Notes: generated by a model from the sequence alone, not told the origin. A stretch of 64,000 nt of DNA from Sipunculus nudus (GCA_026874595.1 CM049321.1:20616979-20680978); one strand, 5' to 3'; counted from the stretch's first letter, positions 1 to 11,443 are shown. Made by a program: numbers and translations.

Positions 1-2100
1 TTGGGTTGGTCCTTAAAGTACCGTCGGGGGTAGTCCTAAGAAGGACTTCCTGGGGGTCTTAATTGTCTTATCCGTCTAGGCTGTCCCGGTGTTGGTCTTG
101 GATAACGTCCTGGTAGGTGCTATCAGTTGGTGTGAGATATGCGCTAGCTTTATTGTCCTCTCTCAACTCCTTTTGTGGAACTTGAGTGTGGCTGCAATGG
201 ACTTTCGGGTAGAGGTCTTGGCTGTTGGTCATGCACGTCGGTAGTTGTCAACTGTGGGTCTGTGTCTGGGTCGATTAGTTGTCCTGGTAATTGGGGTCCC
301 GCAAACACGCATAAATTTTATAAGTATCACATTGATATTTTAAAAATATATTTAAGATCATTTATTTTTAATGAAATACTTGTTAGAAGTATTCTTATAT
401 TGAATAATAACTGGATTTGGAGGGGGAGGCTAGTGGGGGCATCTGTTTCCATCCTCTGTGTCTGCTGAGGGCCGGCTTCGGGTTCCTTGCCACTAGCAGT
501 GTCGGGAGAAAACTATAAAAATATCTTACATATGAGTCGGATGACCTGTATTTTACAGCTATATCGCAAAAATACAAAAATAAAAAATAAAAACCCGGCA
601 ATTTTTTTTAAAATGTAGTGCAGAAAAAGATCTACTTTCTCTAATATGTGCGGGGGTTTCAGTACGTGGAGGTTAGTAGTATGATTATTATTGAAGGAAG
701 TCGGCGAGGAGAAGGTGATGTTATTGTCCTGTGTTTTTATTTGTTGGTCATTTTTGTATTTTATGTATTTAATATCCCTGATTTTTTTCAAAAGAGGAAC
801 AACAGTTACCATTGTGTGGGCCGTGCACTGAGGCCTTCCCATGTCTGATATATTGGGGCCTACTGTGTGAATGATCGTCGGTCCCGTAATGTTTTTGGTT
901 CGTTTGAACAGATACTTTTGGTGGCGGATCCTTTACTCCTATCCAGGAACAATAGGAACTAACCCTGAATCTGTGTGATTTTTTTTTTAATTTTTAGTGT
1001 TCTGTTTTGTTTGTTCAGACTTTCGAGAAACATTGACATTGCTAGTGGTCGGATTGATCCTAGGGCTGTGTGTTGCTTGTACGTGTGGCAGGGTATTGTG
1101 GTGTTTTTGTTAAAACTGAGATACAATAGTGGCGGATCCAACTCCCCTAGCCAGGAAAGAACTCGCCTATATCTGGAGTGAAATTTTATATTAGAATGAG
1201 ATTTGTATTTTGGTTGAATTAATGTTATCATTTTATTGTTTTGTTTTTATTATGTTGAATTGGTGTGGTTTTGGTTTTCTTTTTATTTTATTTTTTTAGA
1301 GTTTTCGCCAGTGAGATTGCATTATAAAGATATTATACTTTATAAAATGCCTATTATTTGTGTGTCCAGTGTGGTATTTTCTTTATATGTTGTCTATATT
1401 TATGTTTAATTTTTGAAAGTGGACGGTTTTGAAATTTGCCGCCCGTATCTGTTTTAGCTGCTCAAATAAAAACGACTTTTTTTAGAATTTCTGCCGGATG
1501 AATTGTGGTCTGGGGTATCAGATTTTGGTTCAAACAGGGAAAAACGATACAATTTGTAACTTTACAGATCTCATTTTAGTTTTCGGGTCTGCTTTTGATA
1601 GTTTCGTTTAGCTGAGCTGGAAAGATGGCCTGTATTTTTATCTTATTATTAGGATATTTAGACATTTGTTTATAGTTTCCATTCCAAAAGGCAAATTTTC
1701 TCATTTTTCATTATTATTTAAGATATGATAATTTAAAGTTCGTTTTGTGTTCGCTTTTCTGGCCGTGTTCACAGACGGCGGCAGTTGTGCAGGTGCATTT
1801 TAACTGTCAAGGTCTGCGAGTAGAAACGAGACGTTTTTAATTTATTTCAGAGTAGTTACGATTTCTTTGTTTGGTCTAATTATTTTGACTATGTTTTGAA
1901 TTTCGTCAGGTTGGTGCATTGTTGTAGAATATTGCTTTTTCAGAGTTTTCAGAGATTTGTCAGTGCCAAGGCGTCAATGAGTTTCGGGAATATTAAGGAA
2001 TTGGTATATAGAGGGAAAATCGATGATTTTAGAGTATTTGAGTAGTGTTTAATGTATTTACTGGTGTGGTTGGGGAGATATATGTTTAAAGAAATAAACT
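1..2100. other. T/G-rich stretch with coding-like minus-strand fragments, no nameable gene
   Basis: On the minus strand, 312-140 reads an open Pro/Gln/Thr-rich frame, and after a 1-nt shift 170-80 reads AYLTPTDSTYQDV before a stop. That Tyr pattern resembles a receptor cytoplasmic tail. Other Ser/Thr-rich pieces lie near 700-900 and 1010-1110. No splice structure ties them together, and the first frame ends at TAA near 165. From about 1200 to 2100 I see only T-rich, intron-like sequence. Confidence 0.25.
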
Positions 2101-2113
2101 ATTTGCTAGTAGC

Positions 2114-2114
<1 letters not shown>

Positions 2115-2169
<55 letters not shown>
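2115..2169. repeat. (AT)n microsatellite with short inversion
   Basis: TA dinucleotides, with one phase switch near the middle that makes the whole tract palindromic. Confidence 0.95.
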
Positions 2170-2561
2170 GCATTATTTCATCCATTATAAATACATTATA
2201 GAATTTAGTCGACACATTTAACAATGACAAATCACAAAACTGCATCAAAAGCAGCTTTCAGCTTCATTTGTCATCTGAAACACATTCCACATTCAACATC
2301 TTGATAGTTACAGGCCTGCCAAATCAATTTAAAAAAAAGAAACACTCGTTTTTTAAAGATATACTGATAATGAATCTAATTAATCGTTATTACTCTTTTT
2401 TACACTTTTCTTTCAGTGAAAATAAAAAAAAATATTTGGACCCTTCAAATTTTCTGTGTGTGCAAATGTGAAACATGTGTCACATAGTGGAAAATATCCT
2501 TATTTTCATGCAGGTGAACGTGCAATGTATGTCCCAAATTTTTTTAAGCGATAGGTCTGAA

Positions 2562-2587
2562 TTACCATGTATATGAATCCTTCCTTA

Positions 2588-2645
<58 letters not shown>

Positions 2646-2911
2646 ATGTATAAGTATATAAATTTGTTTCTTCAATATTCCAGTTAAAACGATGTTAAAA
2701 CTACTGTCTTTCAACAACCTGTCAAACAGCTTTTTTATCATCTCATACATACAACTACATAATAAAAATGCACGTGCCAGTCGGTCAGGGCGGTTATCGC
2801 GAGTTTGTTTGTCCTCCATTGATGGTTTACCACGGCCTTGAGCCAGAAAGCGAAACACACCCTTAACTGTATGTAGCAACTCTGGTGTCTGAAAAATTCC
2901 CGGGAGATTCC
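2562..2911 (-). CDS. X1 candidate terminal exon running through a microsatellite
   Basis: After acceptor TTTCAG, the frame in phase with the linker exon reads NLPGIFQTPELLHTVKG and VFRFLA and stays open to a stop at 2562. The X4 counterpart (57,726-57,832) stops at TGA after 34 codons, just past the shared VFRFLA block. X1 lacks that stop and reads on through 2591-2638, where the AT repeat would encode alternating Tyr and Ile. The shared block supports a real exon; the long tail may be an accident of stop loss. A further donor inside this exon cannot be excluded. Confidence 0.5.
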
Positions 2912-3685
2912 CTGAAATCGTATTGTATGATTCTCAAACATCCATGCACCAAAGTACACCGAGGTTGGTACTATATATAGTGTGTATCTGTCATTTTCAT
3001 GTTACCCTTTGACAATCAAACTTGAATGTTCTAAATAAATGATGCACGAATTAGTAAGATAAACCAGTTGACACCAAAGCATGAGGGTGCGGATTAAAAT
3101 GTGATCGACTAAACGATAAGTGTAATCGACTTTTTTCTCTCTCAGATCCATCACAGAAGAAATAATGAAAGGTCAGTTCTAAATTAGCCATTTAGTAAAC
3201 TACTAATAAACAGGTGGTAATATCAAACAAAATCTACTAATGAGAACTGGCAAAGAAACAAGGCAAAGTTCAATCAGCAGTAGTATGCGTTTACCCATAC
3301 ATCTTGGAATCGTAATATAATAGAAAAAAGTAGCAAGCTATGTTAAGGTAGCATGCAATAAATAAGGAAAAATTAGATTTGTATTAATTGTAGACATCGT
3401 ATAGGATAAAGCCCACCGGTTTAATCAAAATCATAGGCCTCATTGACCTGGCTAACGATATAACATTTAGAAACATTACACAACAAATCACAAGAAGTAC
3501 TATAAGTACTCATTCCAAAGGTTATCGGAAGAAACGAATACGGCTTATGGTCAACAATTCTTTATCAAATTCTAGAAACTAGGTTAATAACTCGACACGG
3601 TGCATGTTATGTACATACCATGTGTAGGAGTTAATTCTTTTCCTCCAACAGTTGTTCCTTGGCAATTATATTCTTCAAGATTACC

Positions 3686-3748
<63 letters not shown>

Positions 3749-5854
3749 TTTACCACCTACTACTTGAAAAACTACCACCATAAACTTGTAATTTTTTAGC
3801 ATAACTTATTTGGTGAGTAAACAGAAAACTAGACGGTTATGACCGGATATTATTAACGACACAGACAGAGACACAGGAGTATGCTTACATGCAAAACAAA
3901 TGAAATCATATTTGCTATTACAGCCAACAGATTTCCATGAGAGATTATTTCCTTGCATGAAAGCGACAGCGCATTTTCCTTTCGACCATCCATCCCACTT
4001 GCTGAAGCTCGGTGTTATGCTGCCTGAAAATGTGTCACTCTTATAATATTTGGGATAGTAAATACGATAGATTTTCGATGATTGTCAATATATAAAATAA
4101 AAATAATCTTTGAATATTCTTATTCAAATCACTTGATTATAATATAAGATATACAAAAAATGTAACATGCCCGCCGTAACCGTTGATTATGGTATATGGG
4201 CAACACTGTATTCTTTGCTTAAAATACTTTGAATGGGTTCATACAGTTTGTTTTATATGACACCAATGCCGCTTCCTCTTGTAAAATAATAGATTGGTAT
4301 TGCTATTAATTTGATGATGCAATAATTACTGAACAATATCTTTATCCCACACAATATAGGACTTCAGGGAGTATTCACCGAAAAAAATTGGATATCAGAC
4401 AACTGAATACGACATTATCTTCTGTAAGGTTTACAAATTTTTATTAAAAGACTTGGCGTGCTAATTATACTAAATGAACCTTCCTACAATTAGCACTTAC
4501 ACGTTAGCACAACAGCTTACCGTTGTTTGGGTGTTTAAAAACCCAAGAACCTCTCTTAAGCCCAACCCACACTTCTAAACAGTTCTGGGTTTTCAATGCT
4601 TCTATCACTATGGTTGCACTGGATACGGAGAGCGTCTTATTTCTGACCTTGCACAAGTTGTAAGCGCTGAACCAGTCAGTTGGAATACAGTTTATGGTTA
4701 AGCATGACCCAGGCGTAGAGGTCAGATTCTTTCTAGTATCGTTTATACATATTCCATTTTTACATCTTGCACATCCTGAAAACAGGAACAGCGAATATCT
4801 TTCGAGTATTTGATTTGATGAAGGCGGAAAACCTTACACTTTTAGCAAAAATACAGGAAACCTCCACATATATCAGTATGAGAGTTCTTTACTTAAAGTT
4901 TTTATTTATGTAGATAAAGGAGACAGTTTGGTGTAATTATTTTTGTTATTTGTATTAATTTGGTTATAACATAACCTTTGTGTTCACATGCAAAACCTTT
5001 CAGTTGACCATAGCAGTCGGTTGCATAAACGGCGCCAGATCTCACAGAAGCGCAGACTTCACCACTTTGTTCTCTAATCATAAGTTCGTCTGTAATTATT
5101 TTATCATAATGACCCATCAAATACTACCAAGCTGATAAAGTGACTTGTTTAGACTTAAATAAATATCGCTATCTGATATTGCCTTGTAATATTCTCCTAT
5201 TTCATTAGGTTTGTAATTCTGCTGACTGTTTGACTATCTCAAAGTGAATTGTTTCCGACACTATCTAACGGTTTCGTCATAACACATTACTTTTCCAAAG
5301 GTTTCATTAAACAAATGGTTCGTTTCGTTTACACGACAATGACAGGATCATCCTCGTAAGTAGCCTGAATAACTTCTTACGCACTAAATTTCCAAGACTG
5401 ACCACCCTAACCGAGAATTCTATATTAATTAATCGTTAACTTGTGAAATGCATTTGATAGGCTATTTCCCCAGTAAGTGGGCTTTAATATAAAAAAATCA
5501 TTAAAAGAAGTTTACTCACATAAATCAGTATCTGTGGTGTTAGCTAGCTTTGAACGAGTTCGCCTGTACGATTGTCTAAACGCGATTATTAGTTATTTCC
5601 AAATTTACACATCTTACATATCTAAGATAAAAGAAATCGCTCACTTGATTCCCGCCCATCAATCCACTTCCAAGTGTCAATATTGATTAGTTCCAGGCCT
5701 AGCCATAGGGATGACAAGTTGTATTGATGCATTGCCTCTATGATTACTTCTTCGTGTTGGCCATTTAGATGTATAGGTAACACAAGCCGTTTCTCCTGGC
5801 ATGCCATGCGAGCATGATGATAATCAGTTGTGTTTCCGTGAAACCGTGCATCAC
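2562..5854 (-). CDS. X1: two-CTLD C-type-lectin-like gene, multi-exon (signal exon not included)
   Basis: Six exons read on the minus strand: 5854-5645, 5089-4976, 4775-4521, 4023-3889, 3684-3619 and 2911-about 2562. Each begins after AG, ends before GT (the last runs to a stop), and all junctions are phase 1, so the frame is continuous. The first two exons make one CTLD, the next two a second CTLD, then come a 21-residue Cys-containing linker and a tail. The second CTLD shows the family layout: paired N-terminal cysteines, Trp-Val-Gly-Leu in the middle, Trp-Val-Phe, then Cys..Trp..Cys..Phe-Ile-Cys at the end. Neither CTLD has an EPN or QPD sugar-binding triplet, so calcium-dependent sugar binding is doubtful; a protein-ligand or immune-recognition role is only an inference. 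No start codon or signal peptide precedes exon 5854-5645 within the X1 block; the nearest compatible signal exon is at 15,526-15,595. This is the only copy in the window with all CTLD exons intact. Confidence 0.8.
2591..2638. repeat. (AT)n microsatellite inside the X1 tail frame
   Basis: About 48 bp of AT followed by a short TG run. X4 has an interrupted AT tract at about 57,549-57,588, at the equivalent place. Confidence 0.95.
3619..3684 (-). CDS. X1 exon: short linker after CTLD 2
   Basis: A 66-bp exon with phase 1 borders (donor ACATG|GTATGT) encoding 21 codons with the core YNCQGTTVG and ending LTPTH. The acceptor CAG abuts a long (AT)n tract (3689-3745) that replaces the normal pyrimidine tract. 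The X4 counterpart at 58,648-58,722 is also open and shares the NCQGTTVG core, so purifying selection on this small exon is plausible. The longer linker exons of the Y genes end the same way (Thr-His, then G|GTATRT). Confidence 0.75.
3689..3745. repeat. (AT)n microsatellite at a splice acceptor
   Basis: About 57 bp of AT directly upstream (minus strand) of the X1 linker exon. X4 has an equivalent tract at 58,734-58,790. Confidence 0.95.
3889..4023 (-). CDS. X1 exon: C-terminal half of CTLD 2
   Basis: A 135-bp exon, acceptor TTTTCAG, donor GCAT|GTAAGC, phase 1, 44 codons. It contains SFSKWDGWSKGKCAV, LSWKSVGC and YDFICFA, the standard last third of a CTLD (W..G..C..W..C..FIC). No EPN/QPD/WND motif is present where calcium-dependent lectins have one. 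X4 has an intact counterpart at 58,937-59,071. Confidence 0.9.
4521..4775 (-). CDS. X1 exon: N-terminal half of CTLD 2
   Basis: A 255-bp exon, acceptor TTTTCAG, donor AACG|GTAAGC, phase 1 in and out, 84 codons. It begins with the cysteine-rich stretch CARCKNGIC, then has DWFSAYNLCK, LSVSS, EVWVGLK and SWVFKH, matching strand by strand the first half of a CTLD. X4 keeps an intact counterpart at 59,546-59,800; the X3 counterpart at 32,441-32,702 is frameshifted. Confidence 0.88.
4976..5089 (-). CDS. X1 exon: C-terminal half of CTLD 1
   Basis: A 114-bp exon between acceptor ATTACAG and donor AAAG|GTTATG, phase 1 at both ends. The 37 codons include EVCAS, VYATDCY and GFACE, matching the C..(W)..C..F.C ending of a CTLD with the usual WND-type calcium ligands absent. 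It joins in frame to the 5645-5854 exon (codon AAC across the border). Paralogs at 59,971-60,083 and 32,954-33,067 both carry indels. Confidence 0.82.
5645..5854 (-). CDS. X1 exon: N-terminal half of CTLD 1
   Basis: Acceptor TCCAG at 5855-5860 and donor AA|GTGAGC after 5645 bound a 210-bp exon that opens and closes in phase 1 and encodes 69 full codons. The translation has a Cys near residue 18, the hydrophobic stretch LVLPIHL, then SLWLGLEL and TWKWIDG, the usual WLG..WxWxDG core of the first half of a CTLD. The X4 paralog at 61,491-61,700 has the same length and borders but a stop codon in the SSLW region. Confidence 0.85.
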
Positions 5855-5869
5855 CTGGACAAAACCATA

Positions 5870-7700
5870 AAGTATATGTATAAATACCTGTTTATCCGAC
5901 CCGTTTATCCAACCCGTTTCAATGATAGTCACCTTATGTAGGAGCTGAAAGAAGCAATGTATAGCTGTATTATACCGTCACCCATCGGCTCTATACAGAG
6001 GGGAAAGCATTTCAGTGACAATCACATATAAATGTGAAGCGATATTCAAAGAGGGTGCGTAACTCCGGAGGAAAGAATAGTTTTAAGTAACAGTGGACAT
6101 TTGGTAGTATGGCCCACTTTGGATGTTAGAAAACGTTATTTTGCATGATCCATCACCGGTTCAATAGTAATACGAGCCCTTCATTAACAATTAACATTTA
6201 AGTTAAAGGCTCGTCTCCCACTGTTTGTAAGACACTACACTCCAAACTTCCTGCCGACATGTAAATGTCGTTTTTCCCCCTTGGAATACTAAAACACGTG
6301 GGATTGTCAAGGTTTACCGTAAAAAGACACTGTAAAAATAAGAGGGTTTATATAACCAGAGCTGAGAATGATCAAAGCCGTACCTGTTTTGATGCAGAGA
6401 GAATATATCAGATCCTATCGTGAATTTCTATTTTGTCTTTGAGGTGTGCCGAATTATACCTATGTCTCGCTGATTTATTATACTTTGGAGAATATTTTGC
6501 AATGTATATAAACGAAAGTTTCCCCGAGGACATTAAACTATGTGGAGGGGGATAATCGTTGAAATAGGGAAGAAGCAAGAAAGTTCACAAGTTCACAAGA
6601 GTTGACTGTCACCTCCAAAATAGTTTAGGGCCAAAACAATGACCAAAGTTGACAGCGATTTGATAAATGGATGTATGGACAAGCTTATAGACGAAGGCAG
6701 AAAACAAAAGGGATATAGAAGGTGTTTGATGCAGAAGTCGCTAGACAACTTTTTTTTTTATTAATTTTTTGTCGCTCCCGTGTGTTGAACTCCCTTGACA
6801 AGTGGATCGATCACAGCCTCACTATTCTAGTATTCTGACCTCAAGTCACAGCTATTTGTCACTTGCTTGCATGGATTATTCCTGCTTGGTAATTTTGTTT
6901 TGCTTACTGCCGGTGGTCGGAACTTAAATCTGTGTCTTTGTTTGAATGGGATGACACCTTACAAAAATGACGTTTTACACTTCTGAGCTTGGTATATCTG
7001 GGCGTTGTTGTTAGTCAGTCATGGCAATCACTGTGATTAAACCGATTTTTGCGACTGATAAAGATGAAACTCTGTTATATGTACAGAATGAATGATGAAC
7101 TGGTTTATGTTTTTTTCCCATGCCAAACATCCTTCTGTGTCATTGTTGATAACTGAGGAAACCAAGTTCCTGTCATGACCAATAATATATTCCCCAGAAA
7201 AGTATTCCCGGAATCTGTCTTTGGAAACCGTCATCTGTGGTTTAGGGATGGGAGGGCTAAAAGGCGGGAGAAAATGAGTTTTTACCTAGGGTAAGCCTTC
7301 TGCAGTCTTCTTGTGAAGACTGTGCCCAACAGTCCTGTTTGATTCACAAAAGAGTAGGCCTTAAGGGGTTTCTCGGTTTTGCAACCCAGTAATATTGATG
7401 ATATACACCCAGGACTCGCAGGAATAGTACAAGGAGACTTGGTGACGCCGGCATTGTAACGAGTAAGCGCTTGTCACGTAGTCCGAAAATTGAATAGAAT
7501 TTGCAAATGTACATAGAAATCAGATACGCAAGCACATATATAAATGGAGGCAGCTACGTCAACAATAAAAAATGAAAAAAAATAACATGTTTCTAGGTCA
7601 CAGCTGCCATGTAGAACACGAGCTGTTTGAATGTAAGCAGTTGCATTGACGTGAGGCTGTAGATGTCACAATGATGTCCGCTGAGGGTGTCATCCTGTGC
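5870..7700. repeat. X1 5' flank, duplicated in X4
   Basis: No open exon was found. The stretch is diverged but recognisably paralogous to 61,720-63,480: for example the gctcccgtgtgttgaa..ttgacaagtggatcgat block near 6770 recurs near 62,670. It shows that the X duplication reaches well upstream of the first CTLD exon. Confidence 0.6.
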
Positions 7701-7713
7701 CTCGCGGACTGTG

Positions 7714-8148
7714 TTAGTCGTTGGTGAGGAGGTTATGTTCTTGGGTTCCACTGTTTTGGCTGTGAATTTTGGGGTGCCGTGACCTTGCCTGCTTAGTATC
7801 TGTATTTCTAGTACTCATGCCACCCTCGGTGTGAACTTGCATGGTTACCGTTTCAGTTTCAACATTTTCTGGCACAGACGAATTTATATGTCTGTGTGTG
7901 ATGGCCTTCACATCTGTAACATCTGGCTTGGTTACTGCACTCCCCGCTGTGATAGCCCAATCGGGAACACTTGCCACAAAATTGACCCCTCTGGTCTTAA
8001 TGGATTGGTAGTTTGGTTCCTGCATTCTGGGCTGCTGTAGTAGTCTGGAGTAATTGAAGTAACTCAGCTGTAACGGTACTTTCATAGCGACAGTTAGTCT
8101 GTGTCTTGCCTGGCTCTCATGACTCTTGTTTTCGGCCTTCCTTGAGTG
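7714..8148 (-). CDS. Unrecognised Tyr-containing open frame, possible tail exon
   Basis: The frame is open from just after a TGA at 8149-8151 to a TAA ending at 7714 (144 codons); an internal ATG lies at 8085. It includes SYFNYSRL and NYQSIK, two Tyr motifs of the kind seen in signalling tails, then Thr/Val/Glu-rich sequence, and has no membrane segment. X4 repeats the region at 63,490-63,850 with pieces of the same frame kept (NYQSIKTRG, VPENVETE) but with indels between them. It lies downstream of the Y-A linker exons on the same strand, so it could be a Y terminal exon. I do not recognise a family. Confidence 0.35.
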   Translation of the reverse strand, partial: HSRKAENKSHESQARHRLTVAMKVPLQLSYFNYSRLLQQPRMQEPNYQSIKTRGVNFVASVPDWAITAGSAVTKPDVTDVKAITHRHINSSVPENVETETVTMQVHTEGGMSTRNTDTKQARSRHPKIHSQNSGTQEHNLLTND

Positions 8149-9818
8149 TCAGGGACGACATGAAGTTTATCCCTTGTCTTGGCTGCTCAATTCAATGTAA
8201 AATCTGTGAAAGTCAACTTAAATAACTTTTAAAGACGTATTTGGTGTTCAGGTATATTGAAGTGAATACCCTCAATGACGTAAATGACGTCTGGGGAACC
8301 GTTAATTCCGATTGTATTGTAAACATTAACTCACGACTGAAATAATTTTGAGTGACGGATAAAAATTGTACGGCTTTATGAATGTTATCACTTTGGCACA
8401 TGCCATTTTTCAGAGAAACATATGTGTGCATTTTGTGCTTTTGTTTTCGGGGTGTATTAGGCATTTTTTTTGTAAATGCTGGACCCCCTCAACGAATGAT
8501 GTAATTACATTTTATGAACTGGTTTAGACGGTCCGGTATTAGGATGGGCCGAGCTACCTTACTACTCTGTTTAAAGTACCATACATGCGACATCATATAC
8601 GTTAAACTAAGTATTCGAATGAATATTATTACAAAATCTTACTTGACAGTAGCATTGAGGACCCAATTATTTTCACAAAGCTTAACATCAGCCGAAAATA
8701 TATGTTTCCCTTCATACTGTATCTCGTAGGTATTCATGTCGTATCAGTGGGGTGCTTTTATATCCATTAAAGGCAGCCTCGTTTGCATTCATCATTGCGT
8801 AATTTTCCAACGAAGAGGAACATGATAATATATATTTATTGTGCGTCTTCTTATATTGCAGTCTTATTAATCATTATGTGTAACTCCCCTTAATGGAAAC
8901 TGATTAACTTATTTTTAGAATAGATGCTGAACAACAACTTAAGGAGACGATTAATTGATTAATTATTTTGTTGTCTCGTTGAGTAGATGTGTGCCTGGGT
9001 TGTTTTTTTTTTTTTTTGTCTTTTCCGTGGTTTCACTGTCTGGATATCATTTGTATAATAGAAAAACACTGTTGATGGATAATTAAAACCACTTATTTAT
9101 GTACAAGTTTTATTCATATAAGATTATCTAAACCAAATCCCACAAATAGGGGGCATCAATATATATAGACTGGGGGAGGGAAACATATCTGAAGCTTTTT
9201 TGATAGAAATCAATCCTTTAATATATAATGACAGAAGGCATTTTTCATATATAAATATATAAAGCTTACATATGCCGCATGATTTACATTAAGAACATTT
9301 TGAAACCGAGATATTTCAAAATACAACAAAACATGCGGAAATGGGGTTCTTGCACCTAAACCAAAAGATTGTTCATCTACTAATCTGGTCTGTGATATTA
9401 GCCATTACGGCTATGCAGTAACTGTGGTACCTTAGCGCGTTAGTATGATGTTAGTTTGTCTCGAACAGAACAAGTGTTCTACTTATTAAACATCCAATTT
9501 CACTTAATCAAATGTACCTAAACGATTGGGAATAGTTTTTTTTGTTTCAAATTAGTTTCCCCGTACACATACATGCTTGATTTCACGACATCAGTGTAAC
9601 TTCCATGCAATTACCAATAAAATAATTTATCTGAGAGGTAATATCACCATTATTCTCGGTTCTGATTGTGTGGTTATGTGATTGTTCCGCTTTAGGACTA
9701 CTGGTATAAAACATATAGCAGTACTTTCACAAATATCAGGTACAAAACAGGCACTAAACGTGCTCATAAAGGCGACATCTTGCAAAAGACTGAAGGACCA
9801 AAGTGAGCCAAATAATAG

Positions 9819-9821
<3 letters not shown>

Positions 9822-9881
<60 letters not shown>
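9822..9881. repeat. (AT)n microsatellite
   Basis: About 60 bp of AT. The duplicate copy at 10,986-11,038 is slightly shorter, showing length change since duplication. Confidence 0.95.
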
Positions 9882-9884
<3 letters not shown>

Positions 9885-10169
9885 TGTTTTTACTTTCCAA
9901 CACAATAGAATTGGAATTTAAACATCTTAACCTTTACATGTAGATAACACAAGTCAAATAGATAATAATGATCAATATATAATATTATAACATATAACTA
10001 ATATTAGATAACGCATATGTTTTATCATTGTAAAAGATACTCTACATTGTACGAACAATAACACATATCTTAATACATCTGGGGTTAATATTACATAGGC
10101 CAAATTGGTTGATTCAAAACTGCTATATCAAAAAAGCGGTTTATATTAAAGATTATAAGTGATAATGAC

Positions 10170-10170
<1 letters not shown>

Positions 10171-10220
<50 letters not shown>
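10171..10220. repeat. (AT)n microsatellite
   Basis: About 50 bp of AT, matched by 11,329-11,391 in the second tandem copy and by 36,068-36,111 in Y-C. Confidence 0.95.
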
Positions 10221-10221
<1 letters not shown>

Positions 10222-10272
10222 TTCATCTCTGCCTAGTTTTTGATATGGAATATTGAAAACCCATATACATAC

Positions 10273-10374
10273 CATGTGTTACTGAAAAGATGGCTTCATT
10301 ATATATTGTGACTCTGGTAAGAAGTTTTGTATTGATACCACTTGTTGATCGGTAATAATAATATTCAAAGTTGT
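10273..10374 (-). pseudogene. Y-A linker exon, copy 1, acceptor lost
   Basis: A 102-bp block homologous to the open Y-C linker exon 36,632-36,733, still ending ACACATG|GTATGT. The acceptor ACAG of Y-C reads ACAT here, so normal splicing at this border should fail. The frame inside (EYYYYRSTSG .. IYNEAIFSVTH) remains open. Confidence 0.65.
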
Positions 10375-10984
10375 ATGTAAAATTTAAAAACAAAAGCATA
10401 TCAACAGTTTTATGACCAACATGTCTGCTTACATATGCCGCATGATTTACATTAAGAACATTTTGAAACCGAGATATTTCAAAATACAACAAAACATGCG
10501 GAAATGGGGTTCTTGCACCTAAACCAATAGATTGTTCATCTACTAATCTGGTCTGTGATATTAGCCATTACGGCTATGCAGTAACTGTGGTACCTTAGGG
10601 CGTTAGTATGATGTTAGTTTGTCTCGAACAGAACAAGTGTTCTACTTATTAAACATCCAATTTCACTTAATCAAATGTACTTAAACGATTGGGAATGGTT
10701 TTTTTTGTTTCAAATTAGTTTCCCCGTACACATACATGCTTGATTTCACGACATCAGTGTAACTTCCATGCAATTACCAATAAAATAATTTATCTGAGAG
10801 GTTATATCACCATTATTCTCGGTTCTGATTGTGTGGTTATGTGATTGTTCCGCTTTAGGACTACTGGTATAAAACATATAGCAGTACTTTCACAAATATC
10901 AGGTACAAAACAGGCACTAAACGTGCTCATAAAGGCGACATCTTGCGAAAGACTGAAGGACCAAAGTGAGTCAAATAATAGAAA

Positions 10985-10985
<1 letters not shown>

Positions 10986-11038
<53 letters not shown>
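10986..11038. repeat. (AT)n microsatellite
   Basis: Counterpart of 9822-9881 in the second tandem copy. Confidence 0.95.
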
Positions 11039-11041
<3 letters not shown>

Positions 11042-11328
11042 TGTTTTTACTTTCCAACACAGTAGAATTGGAATTTAAACATCTTAACCTTTACATGTAG
11101 ATAACACAAGTCAAATAGATAATAATGATCAATATATAATATTATAACATATAACTAATATTAGATAACGCATATGTTTTATCATTGTAAAAGATACTCT
11201 ACATTGTACGAACAATAACACATATCTTAATACATCTGGGGTTAATATTACATAGGCCAAATTGGTTGATTCAAAACTGCTATATCAAAAAAGCGGTTTA
11301 TATTAAAGATTATAAGTGATAATGACCC

Positions 11329-11332
11329 ATAT

Positions 11333-11391
<59 letters not shown>
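11329..11391. repeat. (AT)n microsatellite with one interruption
   Basis: AT repeat broken once by AA, counterpart of 10,171-10,220. Confidence 0.95.
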
Positions 11392-11392
<1 letters not shown>

Positions 11393-11443
11393 TTCACCTC
11401 TGCCTAGTTTTTGATATGGAATATTGAAAACCCATATACATAC

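Noticed and set aside
8213-8464. Minus-strand frame of 83 codons
   Set aside because: The frame is broken in the matching part of Y-C (34.4-34.5 kb) and has no domain.
9627-9921. Open frames with long Tyr-Ile runs on both strands
   Set aside because: Products of reading an AT microsatellite; the same artefact occurs at 10,845, 23,407, 30,501, 36,055, 41,281 and 57,405.
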